From assembly GCA_030672115.1 (NCBI GenBank), contig DAOVGZ010000011.1, forward strand, positions 1-17,909: a stretch of 17,909 nucleotides of DNA. Reading direction: 5' to 3'. Below the pieces are notes generated by a model. That model was given only the letters and a program-made list of their open reading frames with translations, was not told where the DNA came from and ran no database searches. Both the position numbers and the translations under genes were made by a program. The stretch comes from a bacterium (GTDB lineage: Bacteria > Babelota > Babeliae > Babelales > Vermiphilaceae). Shown here one piece after another: positions 5,931-12,549 of the stretch (position 1 is the stretch's first letter; every line of letters begins with the position of its first letter).

Positions 5931-8512
5931 GCATTTTCCTCTTTATGTGACTTTGCATCATTTTTTACAAACTCTTTAGTGTTCTGTTCAAGATGAGATT
6001 GCTCAGCTAATATGCTTGCAGGCCAAAACATACACTCCTGTTTTCCATCATGTTTTTTAGGCTCATGTCGGATTCCACAAACATCAATAATTTGTTTTTT
6101 TGCCAACATTTTTTCATCAATTGCCCGAAAGCGTTTATGTGCAACTAAATACACAACAATATCAGCTCGATCGATACCATCTTGAACAGAAACAACCCGA
6201 TCTTCAAATATATTTTTTAATTTTTTTGTATTGATATGCGGTTCTACTACCAAAAGATCTATATCTTTTTTATCAATCAAACAAGAAGCTACTTGCAATG
6301 CTGGCGACTCACGCAGATCATCAACATCTGGTTTGTATGTTAATCCAAGGGTTACAACAGTACATACACCATCATTATTTTTTTTCCATTGCTTAACAGC
6401 TTTTTCAACTAAAGTAACAACTTGTTTTGGTCTATCTTCATTTACATTACGCGCAGTTTTTAACAAAACAGAATTTTTCGGAAATGATTCAACCAAGAAC
6501 CATGGATCAACGGCAATACAATGACCTCCAACACCACAAGAAGGTTTTAAAATGTTAACCCGAGGATGTTTATTGGCAAGTTCAATAACTTCATATGGAT
6601 CCAAATGAACCGATTGTGCCATTGATGCAACTTGATGTGCAAAAGCAATTTCAACATCACGTGAACTATTTTCAACAAGCTTTACCATCTCTGCTGTTGT
6701 TGAATCTGTTAAATACAAACTGCCTTCTACAAAGGTCTGATACAACTCTTTCGCTTTATGTACTGATTCTTTATTAAAGCCACCAATAATACGCGTATTG
6801 TGAACAAGCTCATAAAAAATTTTCCCCGGCAAAACTCGTTCTGGACAATGCGCTACATAAAAATCTATCCCTGCCTGCAAACCGGTCAGGCGCTCAAGAT
6901 ACTGCGCAAGTTTTTGTGTACAACCAACAGGTACCGTTGATTCTAGCAAAACAATATTTCCTTTTTGCAAAACAGAAGAAATTGAATCTGCCGCTGCAAA
7001 TACATACGAAAGATCTGCTTTTTTTTCTTCTTTGAACGGAGTTGGAACAGCAATTATAAAACAATCTGCCTTAGGCAATATTGTCGTTGCACAAAAGTGA
7101 CCAGAACCTAAAACCAATTGTAATTTTTCAAAAATTTCTGGCTCTTGAATAACAGGGTCACCTGCATTTATTGCATCAACCCGTTTTTTATCAATATCAA
7201 ATCCAACAACTGAAAGACCAGCTTGAGCCATAATAATAGATGTTGGCAAACCAATATACCCAAGACCAAGAACGGCAACTTTTTTCATTGCTGCTTCCTT
7301 TTTTACTTTAAAAATATTTGTGGGCTCAAAAACTGCATCTTTTTTTTCTGCAATCGCTTCTTGAAGCGTTATATTGTTTTTTATAATTTGAACAATTTTA
7401 TTCGCTGCATACCCATCACCATAAACAAAAAGTTCTGTGGTATTTTTTTGTTTTTTTTGTTGTAAAAGATTTTCTAAAGATGTTTTTATTTTTTTACTAT
7501 CGGTTCCTACCATAGTGGCAAGCCCTGCCCAAACACCTTCTGCACGTTCTGTTTTTTCTCGCAATACTAAAACAGGCTTAGATAAACTAACTGCCTCTTC
7601 TTGAATTCCTCCAGAATCTGTCAAAACCCAATCTACGTTAAGTAATAAATAGGCCAGTTCTTTGTACGCAACCGGTTCACTAATATAAATATTAGGCATA
7701 TGCGAAAGGCCAACATCTTTAATGGCCTGAACAACATGAGGATTTGGATGATATGGATAAAAACAAACGACATCTGGATGTTCTGACAAAAACTGTTTTA
7801 CTGTTTGCAAAACACGCACAATACCACCATCAAATGATTCTCTTCTGTGTGCAGTAAGCAGCATAATTTTTTTATTATTTTTTTTGCATTCCTGCACCAT
7901 ATTTTTAATATCTGCATTAATGGTAATCGTTTTTTTTAATAACATATCTTGAATAATACGCAACGCATCAACAACAGTATTACCTGTACAAAAAACACGT
8001 TGCCGCTCAACACCTTGCGCATACAACTGCGCTGCTGCATGAGACGTTGGAGCAAAATGAAAATCTGCAACAGTACCAACAACTCGACGATTCATCTCTT
8101 CTGGAAACGGAGCCTTAATATCATCAGTCCGCAAACCAGCTTCTATGTGACCAACAGGAATATGTAAATAAAACGCCGAAAGTGCAGCCGCCATAGTTGA
8201 TGTTGTATCACCCTGAACCAAAACCATGGAGGGTTTAATTTTGGAAAAAACTTCTTTCGTTTTTTGTAAAATAGATTGGGTTAAATAAAAAAGATCCTGA
8301 CCTTGACGCATTATTATTAAGTCAAAATCAGGAGTAACACCAAATAAATCCAAAACTTGGGTAAGCAACTCATCATGCTGCATTGTTGAACAAAGAACGA
8401 CAGGAAGGCCCGCATCTTGCAATGCTCGATATACAGGAATCATTTTAATTCCTTCTGGCCTAGTCCCAACAATCACAACAATTGGCTGAATCTCTTGAAC
8501 AGAAGGTATCAT
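5927..8512 (-). CDS. wecB-wecC: Fused UDP-GlcNAc 2-epimerase (WecB) and UDP-ManNAc dehydrogenase (WecC)
   Basis: An 861-residue fusion of two consecutive enzymes. Residues 1 to about 380 are the non-hydrolysing UDP-GlcNAc 2-epimerase: GTRPEGIKM (16-24), Asp102 in QGDTT, Glu124 in HIEAG, FPEEMNRR (136-143), His222 in TAHRRESFD and TDSGGIQEE (298-306), all catalytic or UDP-binding positions of WecB. Residues 409-861 are the UDP-N-acetylmannosamine dehydrogenase: GLGYIG (416-421), STVPVG (525-530), EMVKLVENS with Lys611, and the catalytic Cys665 in GVGGHC. The product is UDP-N-acetyl-D-mannosaminuronate, used in enterobacterial common antigen-type and capsular glycans. The linker (about 381-408) is Lys/Glu/Ala-rich, and an in-frame ATG at codon 409 has its own Shine-Dalgarno. 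The start at 8512 has GGAG five bases upstream. First gene of the minus-strand operon. A C-terminal tail of about 30 polar residues exceeds the usual WecC length. Confidence 0.95.
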   Translation of the reverse strand: MIPSVQEIQPIVVIVGTRPEGIKMIPVYRALQDAGLPVVLCSTMQHDELLTQVLDLFGVTPDFDLIIMRQGQDLFYLTQSILQKTKEVFSKIKPSMVLVQGDTTSTMAAALSAFYLHIPVGHIEAGLRTDDIKAPFPEEMNRRVVGTVADFHFAPTSHAAAQLYAQGVERQRVFCTGNTVVDALRIIQDMLLKKTITINADIKNMVQECKKNNKKIMLLTAHRRESFDGGIVRVLQTVKQFLSEHPDVVCFYPYHPNPHVVQAIKDVGLSHMPNIYISEPVAYKELAYLLLNVDWVLTDSGGIQEEAVSLSKPVLVLREKTERAEGVWAGLATMVGTDSKKIKTSLENLLQQKKQKNTTELFVYGDGYAANKIVQIIKNNITLQEAIAEKKDAVFEPTNIFKVKKEAAMKKVAVLGLGYIGLPTSIIMAQAGLSVVGFDIDKKRVDAINAGDPVIQEPEIFEKLQLVLGSGHFCATTILPKADCFIIAVPTPFKEEKKADLSYVFAAADSISSVLQKGNIVLLESTVPVGCTQKLAQYLERLTGLQAGIDFYVAHCPERVLPGKIFYELVHNTRIIGGFNKESVHKAKELYQTFVEGSLYLTDSTTAEMVKLVENSSRDVEIAFAHQVASMAQSVHLDPYEVIELANKHPRVNILKPSCGVGGHCIAVDPWFLVESFPKNSVLLKTARNVNEDRPKQVVTLVEKAVKQWKKNNDGVCTVVTLGLTYKPDVDDLRESPALQVASCLIDKKDIDLLVVEPHINTKKLKNIFEDRVVSVQDGIDRADIVVYLVAHKRFRAIDEKMLAKKQIIDVCGIRHEPKKHDGKQECMFWPASILAEQSHLEQNTKEFVKNDAKSHKEENA
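7286..7300 (-). promoter_or_regulatory. Internal ribosome-binding site and start codon at the WecC domain
   Basis: On the minus strand AAGGAAG (7294-7300) is followed, seven bases after AGGA, by an in-frame ATG at 7288, codon 409 of the fusion. This ATG begins MKKVAVLGLGYIG, exactly where a stand-alone WecC would start. It looks like the surviving start site of a formerly separate gene and could still give a WecC-only protein. Confidence 0.5.
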
Positions 8513-8554
8513 TCTCTCTCCGGAATTTGTAATGAATTATTGCCATTGGGGGTT

Positions 8555-8583
8555 AACATAACAAAACTCCCGCCCTCCAGCAA
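8555..8583 (-). promoter_or_regulatory. Candidate promoter of the sugar-nucleotide operon
   Basis: On the minus strand TTGCTG (8578-8583) and TATGTT (8555-8560) are 17 bases apart, about 43 bases before the wecB-wecC ATG. Matches to the sigma-70 consensus are partial. The gap 8513-8684 separates divergent genes, so a promoter for each direction is expected. Confidence 0.3.
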
Positions 8584-8591
8584 ATCAATCC

Positions 8592-8618
8592 TAGACAAAA
8601 ACACAAAAAGTGTAGAAT
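8592..8618 (+). promoter_or_regulatory. Candidate promoter for the gene at 8685
   Basis: TAGACA (8592-8597) and TAGAAT (8613-8618), the latter preceded by TG, are 15 bases apart, slightly short. A perfect TATAAT at 8637-8642 is a competing -10 but has no recognisable -35. Confidence 0.28.
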
Positions 8619-8633
8619 TTTAACCAGAAAAAC

Positions 8634-8649
8634 ATTTATAATTATAAAT
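8634..8649. repeat. 16-base perfect palindrome in the divergent promoter region
   Basis: ATTTATAATTATAAAT is its own reverse complement and contains TATAAT on both strands. It sits 35 bases before the ATG at 8685 and could be an operator or simply an AT-rich coincidence. Confidence 0.4.
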
Positions 8650-8684
8650 AGAAAACAAAAAAACTATTTTTAAAAGGAAGAAAT

Positions 8685-10205
8685 ATGAAAAAATTAGCTC
8701 TAATCGCTCTTATTACCGCAACTATCTTTAATAACTCATTTTCATCACAAAAGACAAAATCAGAACAAAAAACTAAAAGCAGCCGTATTTTTATGAGCAG
8801 AAAAAGTCCTCTAGATAAACTATTTGAAAACCCTCTTGAAAACATCCCATTAAAGGAAATATATCAATATTTTTTTTGGAATCCTTACGATTATTATGAA
8901 AAACAAAAGAATCAAATAAATCGCTTTTTACCTGATCCTTTAAAAGTACTTAAGCAATGCCATCTTTTTTTAACAGAATTTTCTAAAGAAGAAAGTTTAG
9001 AAGGTTTAGAAGATTTGGAATATTTGGAATATTTGGAATATTTCAAAAACAATTGGACAAAAATAAATGAACAACGAGAAAATAAATCTCCTTTTATCGA
9101 ACAACTAATAAAATATAATGCCAAGTTAGTAAAAAAATTAAATATCAACTCAGATCAAAAAAATAATGTTTCTGAATACTTCTTAAATGATAATGATGTA
9201 AATTTAAAAAACCATGAAATAAAAAAAATTGAACAATTCATATCTTTAATGAAAAAATTTGAATCAAAAAAAATAACATCAACACAAATTAGTAACTTAG
9301 AAGACAACAATTTCAAATTAAAAATTGAGAAAATTAATAAAATTACCCCTCAAACTAATGAAAAAAAAAATATTCAAAATTTTAATTATATTTTATCAAT
9401 AACAAAACAAAATATACAAAAAGAAAAATTTCCTACTACTGATGAATCAGATGAATCAATAAACCCTTTTTATGAAGAAAATACAGAAACAAAAATACTA
9501 AATGATGTTCCTCAAGAAACAAGCTTTCATGAAGAAGATGCAAACAGTTTTACAAATAAATATGTAGGATATAATGCCGATGTTACCAATCTCACTAAAC
9601 TTATAGAACGTAAGCTTGATGATTCAATGAAAAATAATGAATCTAAAAAACATAAGGAATCCGAGAAGATTCTAAATCAAACATTAGAAAAACTTTATAA
9701 AATACATAAAAACAATGAAAATTTATTTAAAAAAAATGAAACTATCCTTTCAGACATAATTTGTGTTGCTAAGGAAAGAATTATTAAAAAAATAAAATTA
9801 TTAGAAAAATACAACCTCAATATAACTTCATATAAAGATATTAACTTTAAAAAAATTATAGAACTCTATCCTATACTAATAAACCTAACAATTGATAACA
9901 TAACCCTTTTTATAGCAGACGAACAAATGAAAATAAACAATGATAAAAAGAAACAAAAAAGTCTTAACCGTGCAATTGACATAAAAAAAGAAGAAAACAA
10001 ACAAAGAAAAAAAGAAAAATGCCAAAATCGTAACAAATTAATAAAAAAAGGAATTTTATACAGTACTGCTGTTGCAATTACTGGTGTTGCTGGTTATTGT
10101 GCAGTAAAGAAACCTGCTGAAACTGGTGCCTTTTTACATAAAACAAAAACCTTCTTTACAACAATGTGGCAAAACATCACAAACTACTTTACCGACAAAA
10201 AATAA
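8685..10205 (+). CDS. Large A-rich secreted protein with coiled-coil character and C-terminal membrane segment, unknown family
   Basis: A 506-residue protein that I do not recognise. It starts with a Sec signal peptide (MKKLALIALITATIF, likely cleaved after NNSFS). The body is dominated by Lys, Glu, Asn and Ile in long charged, mostly helical stretches; residues 104-119 hold a short repeat of Leu-Glu-x (LEGLEDLEYLEYLEYF). A central acidic, Ser/Thr-rich stretch (about 245-285) could be a flexible linker. Near the C-terminus, after a highly basic region, there is one hydrophobic segment, GILYSTAVAITGVAGYCAV (about 456-474), then about 30 residues. With the leader cleaved this predicts a single-pass protein facing outward. 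The start has AAGGAAG just upstream of the ATG. Base use is far poorer in G+C than the neighbours (10 of 60 in 9181-9240). It is transcribed alone, divergent from the sugar operon, and ends in its own terminator. A surface or host-interaction role is an inference only. Confidence 0.85.
   Translation: MKKLALIALITATIFNNSFSSQKTKSEQKTKSSRIFMSRKSPLDKLFENPLENIPLKEIYQYFFWNPYDYYEKQKNQINRFLPDPLKVLKQCHLFLTEFSKEESLEGLEDLEYLEYLEYFKNNWTKINEQRENKSPFIEQLIKYNAKLVKKLNINSDQKNNVSEYFLNDNDVNLKNHEIKKIEQFISLMKKFESKKITSTQISNLEDNNFKLKIEKINKITPQTNEKKNIQNFNYILSITKQNIQKEKFPTTDESDESINPFYEENTETKILNDVPQETSFHEEDANSFTNKYVGYNADVTNLTKLIERKLDDSMKNNESKKHKESEKILNQTLEKLYKIHKNNENLFKKNETILSDIICVAKERIIKKIKLLEKYNLNITSYKDINFKKIIELYPILINLTIDNITLFIADEQMKINNDKKKQKSLNRAIDIKKEENKQRKKEKCQNRNKLIKKGILYSTAVAITGVAGYCAVKKPAETGAFLHKTKTFFTTMWQNITNYFTDKK
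9014..9040 (+). repeat. Three perfect tandem copies of a 9-base unit
   Basis: The unit TTTGGAATA occurs three times in a row, encoding repeated Leu-Glu-Tyr. Degenerate copies upstream (from 8996) encode Leu-Glu-Gly and Leu-Glu-Asp. The period is a multiple of three, so copy changes would keep the frame. Confidence 0.8.
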
Positions 10206-10236
10206 ATAAGGCAGAACTCACAAAAATCTCTTTTAC

Positions 10237-10273
10237 AAAAAAGGTCTGCTACTTTTAGTGCAGGCCTTTTTTA
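10237..10273 (+). terminator. Rho-independent terminator of the gene at 8685
   Basis: AAAAAAGGTCTGC (10237-10249) pairs with GCAGGCCTTTTTT (10260-10272) with one G-T wobble; the inner ACT/AGT also pairs, leaving a very small loop. The arm ends in a run of T. Confidence 0.85.
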
Positions 10274-10301
10274 TTGCACTACAAATTTAAAAAAATATGG
10301 T
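10274..10301 (+). promoter_or_regulatory. Candidate promoter of the glycosyltransferase-HIT pair
   Basis: TTGCAC (10274-10279) and TATGGT (10296-10301) are 16 bases apart, immediately after the preceding terminator and about 45 bases before the ATG at 10346. This is the best promoter match in the window by position and hexamers. Confidence 0.4.
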
Positions 10302-10345
10302 ATGACAAGGTACGGGTAAATGAAAATCTATAATATTGGAGAGAC

Positions 10346-11788
10346 ATGCTCGTGTTTAATGCCGTACCAAACAGAAAAAATCTATGTATTCTTTTTTTCG
10401 CTGCTTTTTTAGTTCGGGCAGCAACCTTTCAATTTTATGTTCAATACAATCAACGGTATAAGCAACCTGACAGTATGGACTATCATAATTGCGCAATAAG
10501 TATGACTATGGGCACCGGCATGCACAGACCAGATAACCTTCAACCAATTTTCTGGCGAACTCCTGGATATCCAACATTTATTCATTTTTTTTACAAACTT
10601 TTTCGCATAAAATCTACAAAATTTGCTCCCAATAGCGCTGCGCATAAAGCAATTCTTTGGACACAAATCACCCTCTCTTCATTCCTACCTCTTTTATTAT
10701 TTTTTCTTATTCTAGCGCTCACCGGCGTTTTATCTCTTGCTTGGATTGTTGCGTGGATTTTTGTTTTTCATATCGGAACCGTTTTTGCAAGCACCTATCT
10801 TTTGACCGAAGCATTATCTCTTTTATTATTTTTTCCCTTTTTACTCTTTTTTTATAAAAGCTTTTCTGTGTGGGGAGAAAAAAAACAATCATCATTTGTT
10901 CTCAATACCATAATAGCTGCACTTTGCTTGGGCATTATGACGTGGATACGACCAATGGGTGAATTTGTTTCTATTCTTGCAACGATACTTATTGTCGTTT
11001 TGGGCAATGCACTCTGGAAACAAAAAATTAAACAAATTGCGCTTTTTTTTATTATCTTTTTTTTAGTAACAGGCGGTTGGTATCTAAGAAATTACAACAT
11101 CACAGGAAAAATTTTCTTTTGCCCAATGTTTGGTCCTTATCTCAATTCTTTTTGCGCACCAAAAATTATACGTGATACAACAAAGTACACTCTCGCTCAA
11201 TGCATAAACGGTCAATACAAAAAAGCAATACATGAAGCAAAAATTGATGATTTACTTGCCAAAAGAAAAGGTAAACGTGGTTGCAAAGAACTTTCTGCTT
11301 TAAAAGTTGCTTTACCTGTTATCAAAAAACATCCATGGATGTTTGCAAGAGACTGGATAAAAGAAGTCCTCAAAACAACTTTTGACCTGCATTCAAGCTT
11401 GCTTGTAGCTTTTGCAAACAATACTTTTACGTACGATCCATTAGAAGAATTTTTAACCGAAAAATGGCAAGCCTGCCTCTACAAACAACCAATGTCTTAT
11501 GGCATGCGCTTTTTTATCTTTTTAGAGTTATTATTCGAGATTCTAAAATGGATTGGAATTTTATTGGGCGCATGGCTCTTTCTTGCCGTTCCTCTTATTA
11601 AAAGATCTACTATTTCAAAAGCACGAAAAAAAATTACCCTTTTATGGCTAAAAGTTGCTCCCGTCATTGGAGCTATTGTATTTATGACAGGTGGATTTGG
11701 TTACGCGCGTTTACGATTACCGGTTGAACCACTTATGGTTCTTTTGTCACTAACCTGGTATTTCTGGGTTTTTAAAAAAAGAAAATAA
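10346..11788 (+). CDS. Polytopic membrane glycosyltransferase, GT-C type (ArnT/PMT-like, GT39 clan)
   Basis: A 480-residue inner-membrane protein with about eight to ten hydrophobic segments. The first is at residues 12-30, then an extracytoplasmic loop holding an acidic pair, Asp42 and Asp45-Tyr46 (PDSMDYHNCA), and IFWRTPGYPTFIHFFY (68-83). An acidic motif after the first helix and the RTPGYP signature are typical of GT-C enzymes that use lipid-linked sugars as donors (dolichyl or undecaprenyl phosphate type). Further helices cover roughly 105-165, 185-245 and 385-475, separated by a soluble Lys-rich stretch (about 270-370). The family normally adds a sugar to lipid A, protein or another lipid on the outer face of the membrane; donor and acceptor here are unknown. 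The start has GGAG four bases before the ATG; an in-frame GTG two codons later is possible. The stop is 2 bases before the next gene, so the two are probably cotranscribed. Confidence 0.8.
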   Translation: MLVFNAVPNRKNLCILFFAAFLVRAATFQFYVQYNQRYKQPDSMDYHNCAISMTMGTGMHRPDNLQPIFWRTPGYPTFIHFFYKLFRIKSTKFAPNSAAHKAILWTQITLSSFLPLLLFFLILALTGVLSLAWIVAWIFVFHIGTVFASTYLLTEALSLLLFFPFLLFFYKSFSVWGEKKQSSFVLNTIIAALCLGIMTWIRPMGEFVSILATILIVVLGNALWKQKIKQIALFFIIFFLVTGGWYLRNYNITGKIFFCPMFGPYLNSFCAPKIIRDTTKYTLAQCINGQYKKAIHEAKIDDLLAKRKGKRGCKELSALKVALPVIKKHPWMFARDWIKEVLKTTFDLHSSLLVAFANNTFTYDPLEEFLTEKWQACLYKQPMSYGMRFFIFLELLFEILKWIGILLGAWLFLAVPLIKRSTISKARKKITLLWLKVAPVIGAIVFMTGGFGYARLRLPVEPLMVLLSLTWYFWVFKKRK

Positions 11789-11790
11789 AC

Positions 11791-12411
11791 ATGAAAAAAA
11801 TTATTATTTTTACTTTATTAATAGGCAGTGCTACTACATTAATCAACTCTAACGACAAACAACAAATCATTGAAAATAAAATACACGAGGAACATGGTAT
11901 GAAAAAACTATTTGCCCCATGGCGAACAAAGTATACAAACGGGGAAGCTCATAAAAACGATGGTACAGAAAAAAGAGATGAATGCAGTTTTTGCACACAA
12001 CTAGACGAACAAGATGATGAAAAATATTTTATTTTAAAACGATTTAAATATAATTTTGTCATGCTTAACCGCTACCCATACAATGCAGGACATCTTCTTA
12101 TTATTTCTTTAGAACACAAAAAAAATCTTTACGATTTATCGCCAGAAGCTCGCCAAGAATTAATTGAACTGAGTTCACATTGCACCAAAATAGTGCAAGA
12201 TATTTTAAAACCAGCAGCTATGAATATTGGAATTAATTTAGGCAAAATTGCTGGCGCTGGTATGCCTGCACATCTACACATGCATATTTTGCCCCGCTGG
12301 CTTGGTGATACAAATTTTTTACCCGTTTTTGGACAAACTAAAGTTATATCGATTGATCTAACAACCGTTTACAAGCAACTCAAACCATCTTTTGATGCGT
12401 TAGAAATATAA
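11791..12411 (+). CDS. HIT-family nucleotide hydrolase/phosphorylase with an N-terminal signal-peptide extension
   Basis: A HIT (histidine triad) protein, a family that hydrolyses or phosphorolyses dinucleoside polyphosphates and nucleoside phosphoramidates or adenylates. The triad is HLHMH (161-165, His163 the expected nucleophile), preceded by INLGKIAGAGMPA; CSFC (65-68) is the usual zinc-type pair, and MLNRYPYNAGHLLII (91-105) is typical. Cytosolic relatives begin near MKKLFAPWR, which here is residue 37. The first 36 residues are an added leader: MKKIIIFTLLIGSATTLINS looks like a short signal peptide. The first ATG (11791) lies 2 bases after the glycosyltransferase stop and has no good Shine-Dalgarno, so it may depend on coupling; the internal ATG at 11899 has GAGGA seven bases upstream. 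Both a secreted and a cytosolic form are possible. The full frame is given here because the leader reads as a real signal sequence. Confidence 0.9.
   Translation: MKKIIIFTLLIGSATTLINSNDKQQIIENKIHEEHGMKKLFAPWRTKYTNGEAHKNDGTEKRDECSFCTQLDEQDDEKYFILKRFKYNFVMLNRYPYNAGHLLIISLEHKKNLYDLSPEARQELIELSSHCTKIVQDILKPAAMNIGINLGKIAGAGMPAHLHMHILPRWLGDTNFLPVFGQTKVISIDLTTVYKQLKPSFDALEI
11887..11901 (+). promoter_or_regulatory. Ribosome-binding site for an internal start in the HIT gene
   Basis: GAGGA (11887-11891) lies seven bases before the in-frame ATG at 11899, which begins MKKLFAPWR, the usual N-terminus of cytosolic HIT proteins. It is better than the site of the upstream ATG at 11791. Confidence 0.5.
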
Positions 12412-12457
12412 ACAAAAACATTAAATCATAAATATATCGATCAGCAGGACCTTTTGC

Positions 12458-12486
12458 CAGGGCTTTTGATGAAAAAGCCCTGTTTT
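12458..12486 (+). terminator. Rho-independent terminator after the HIT gene
   Basis: CAGGGCTTTT (12458-12467) and AAAAGCCCTG (12473-12482) form a perfect 10-base stem with a five-base loop, followed by TTTT and then a mixed AT stretch. Confidence 0.8.
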
Positions 12487-12549
12487 GCTATATTTAAAGG
12501 ATAAAAGTAAGGTTACCAAAAAAAGAACTTCTTAAATGGAGGATTCTAA

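Noticed and set aside
7223..7465. Plus-strand open frame opposite the WecB-WecC linker
   Set aside because: Phe/Asn/Cys-rich product typical of the antisense of Lys/Glu codons; the minus-strand frame is continuous with conserved domains on both sides.
12466..12494. Promoter TTGATG-17-TATATT for the metalloprotease gene
   Set aside because: The hexamers lie inside the stem and tail of the preceding terminator and are weak; in such AT-rich sequence this match is not persuasive.
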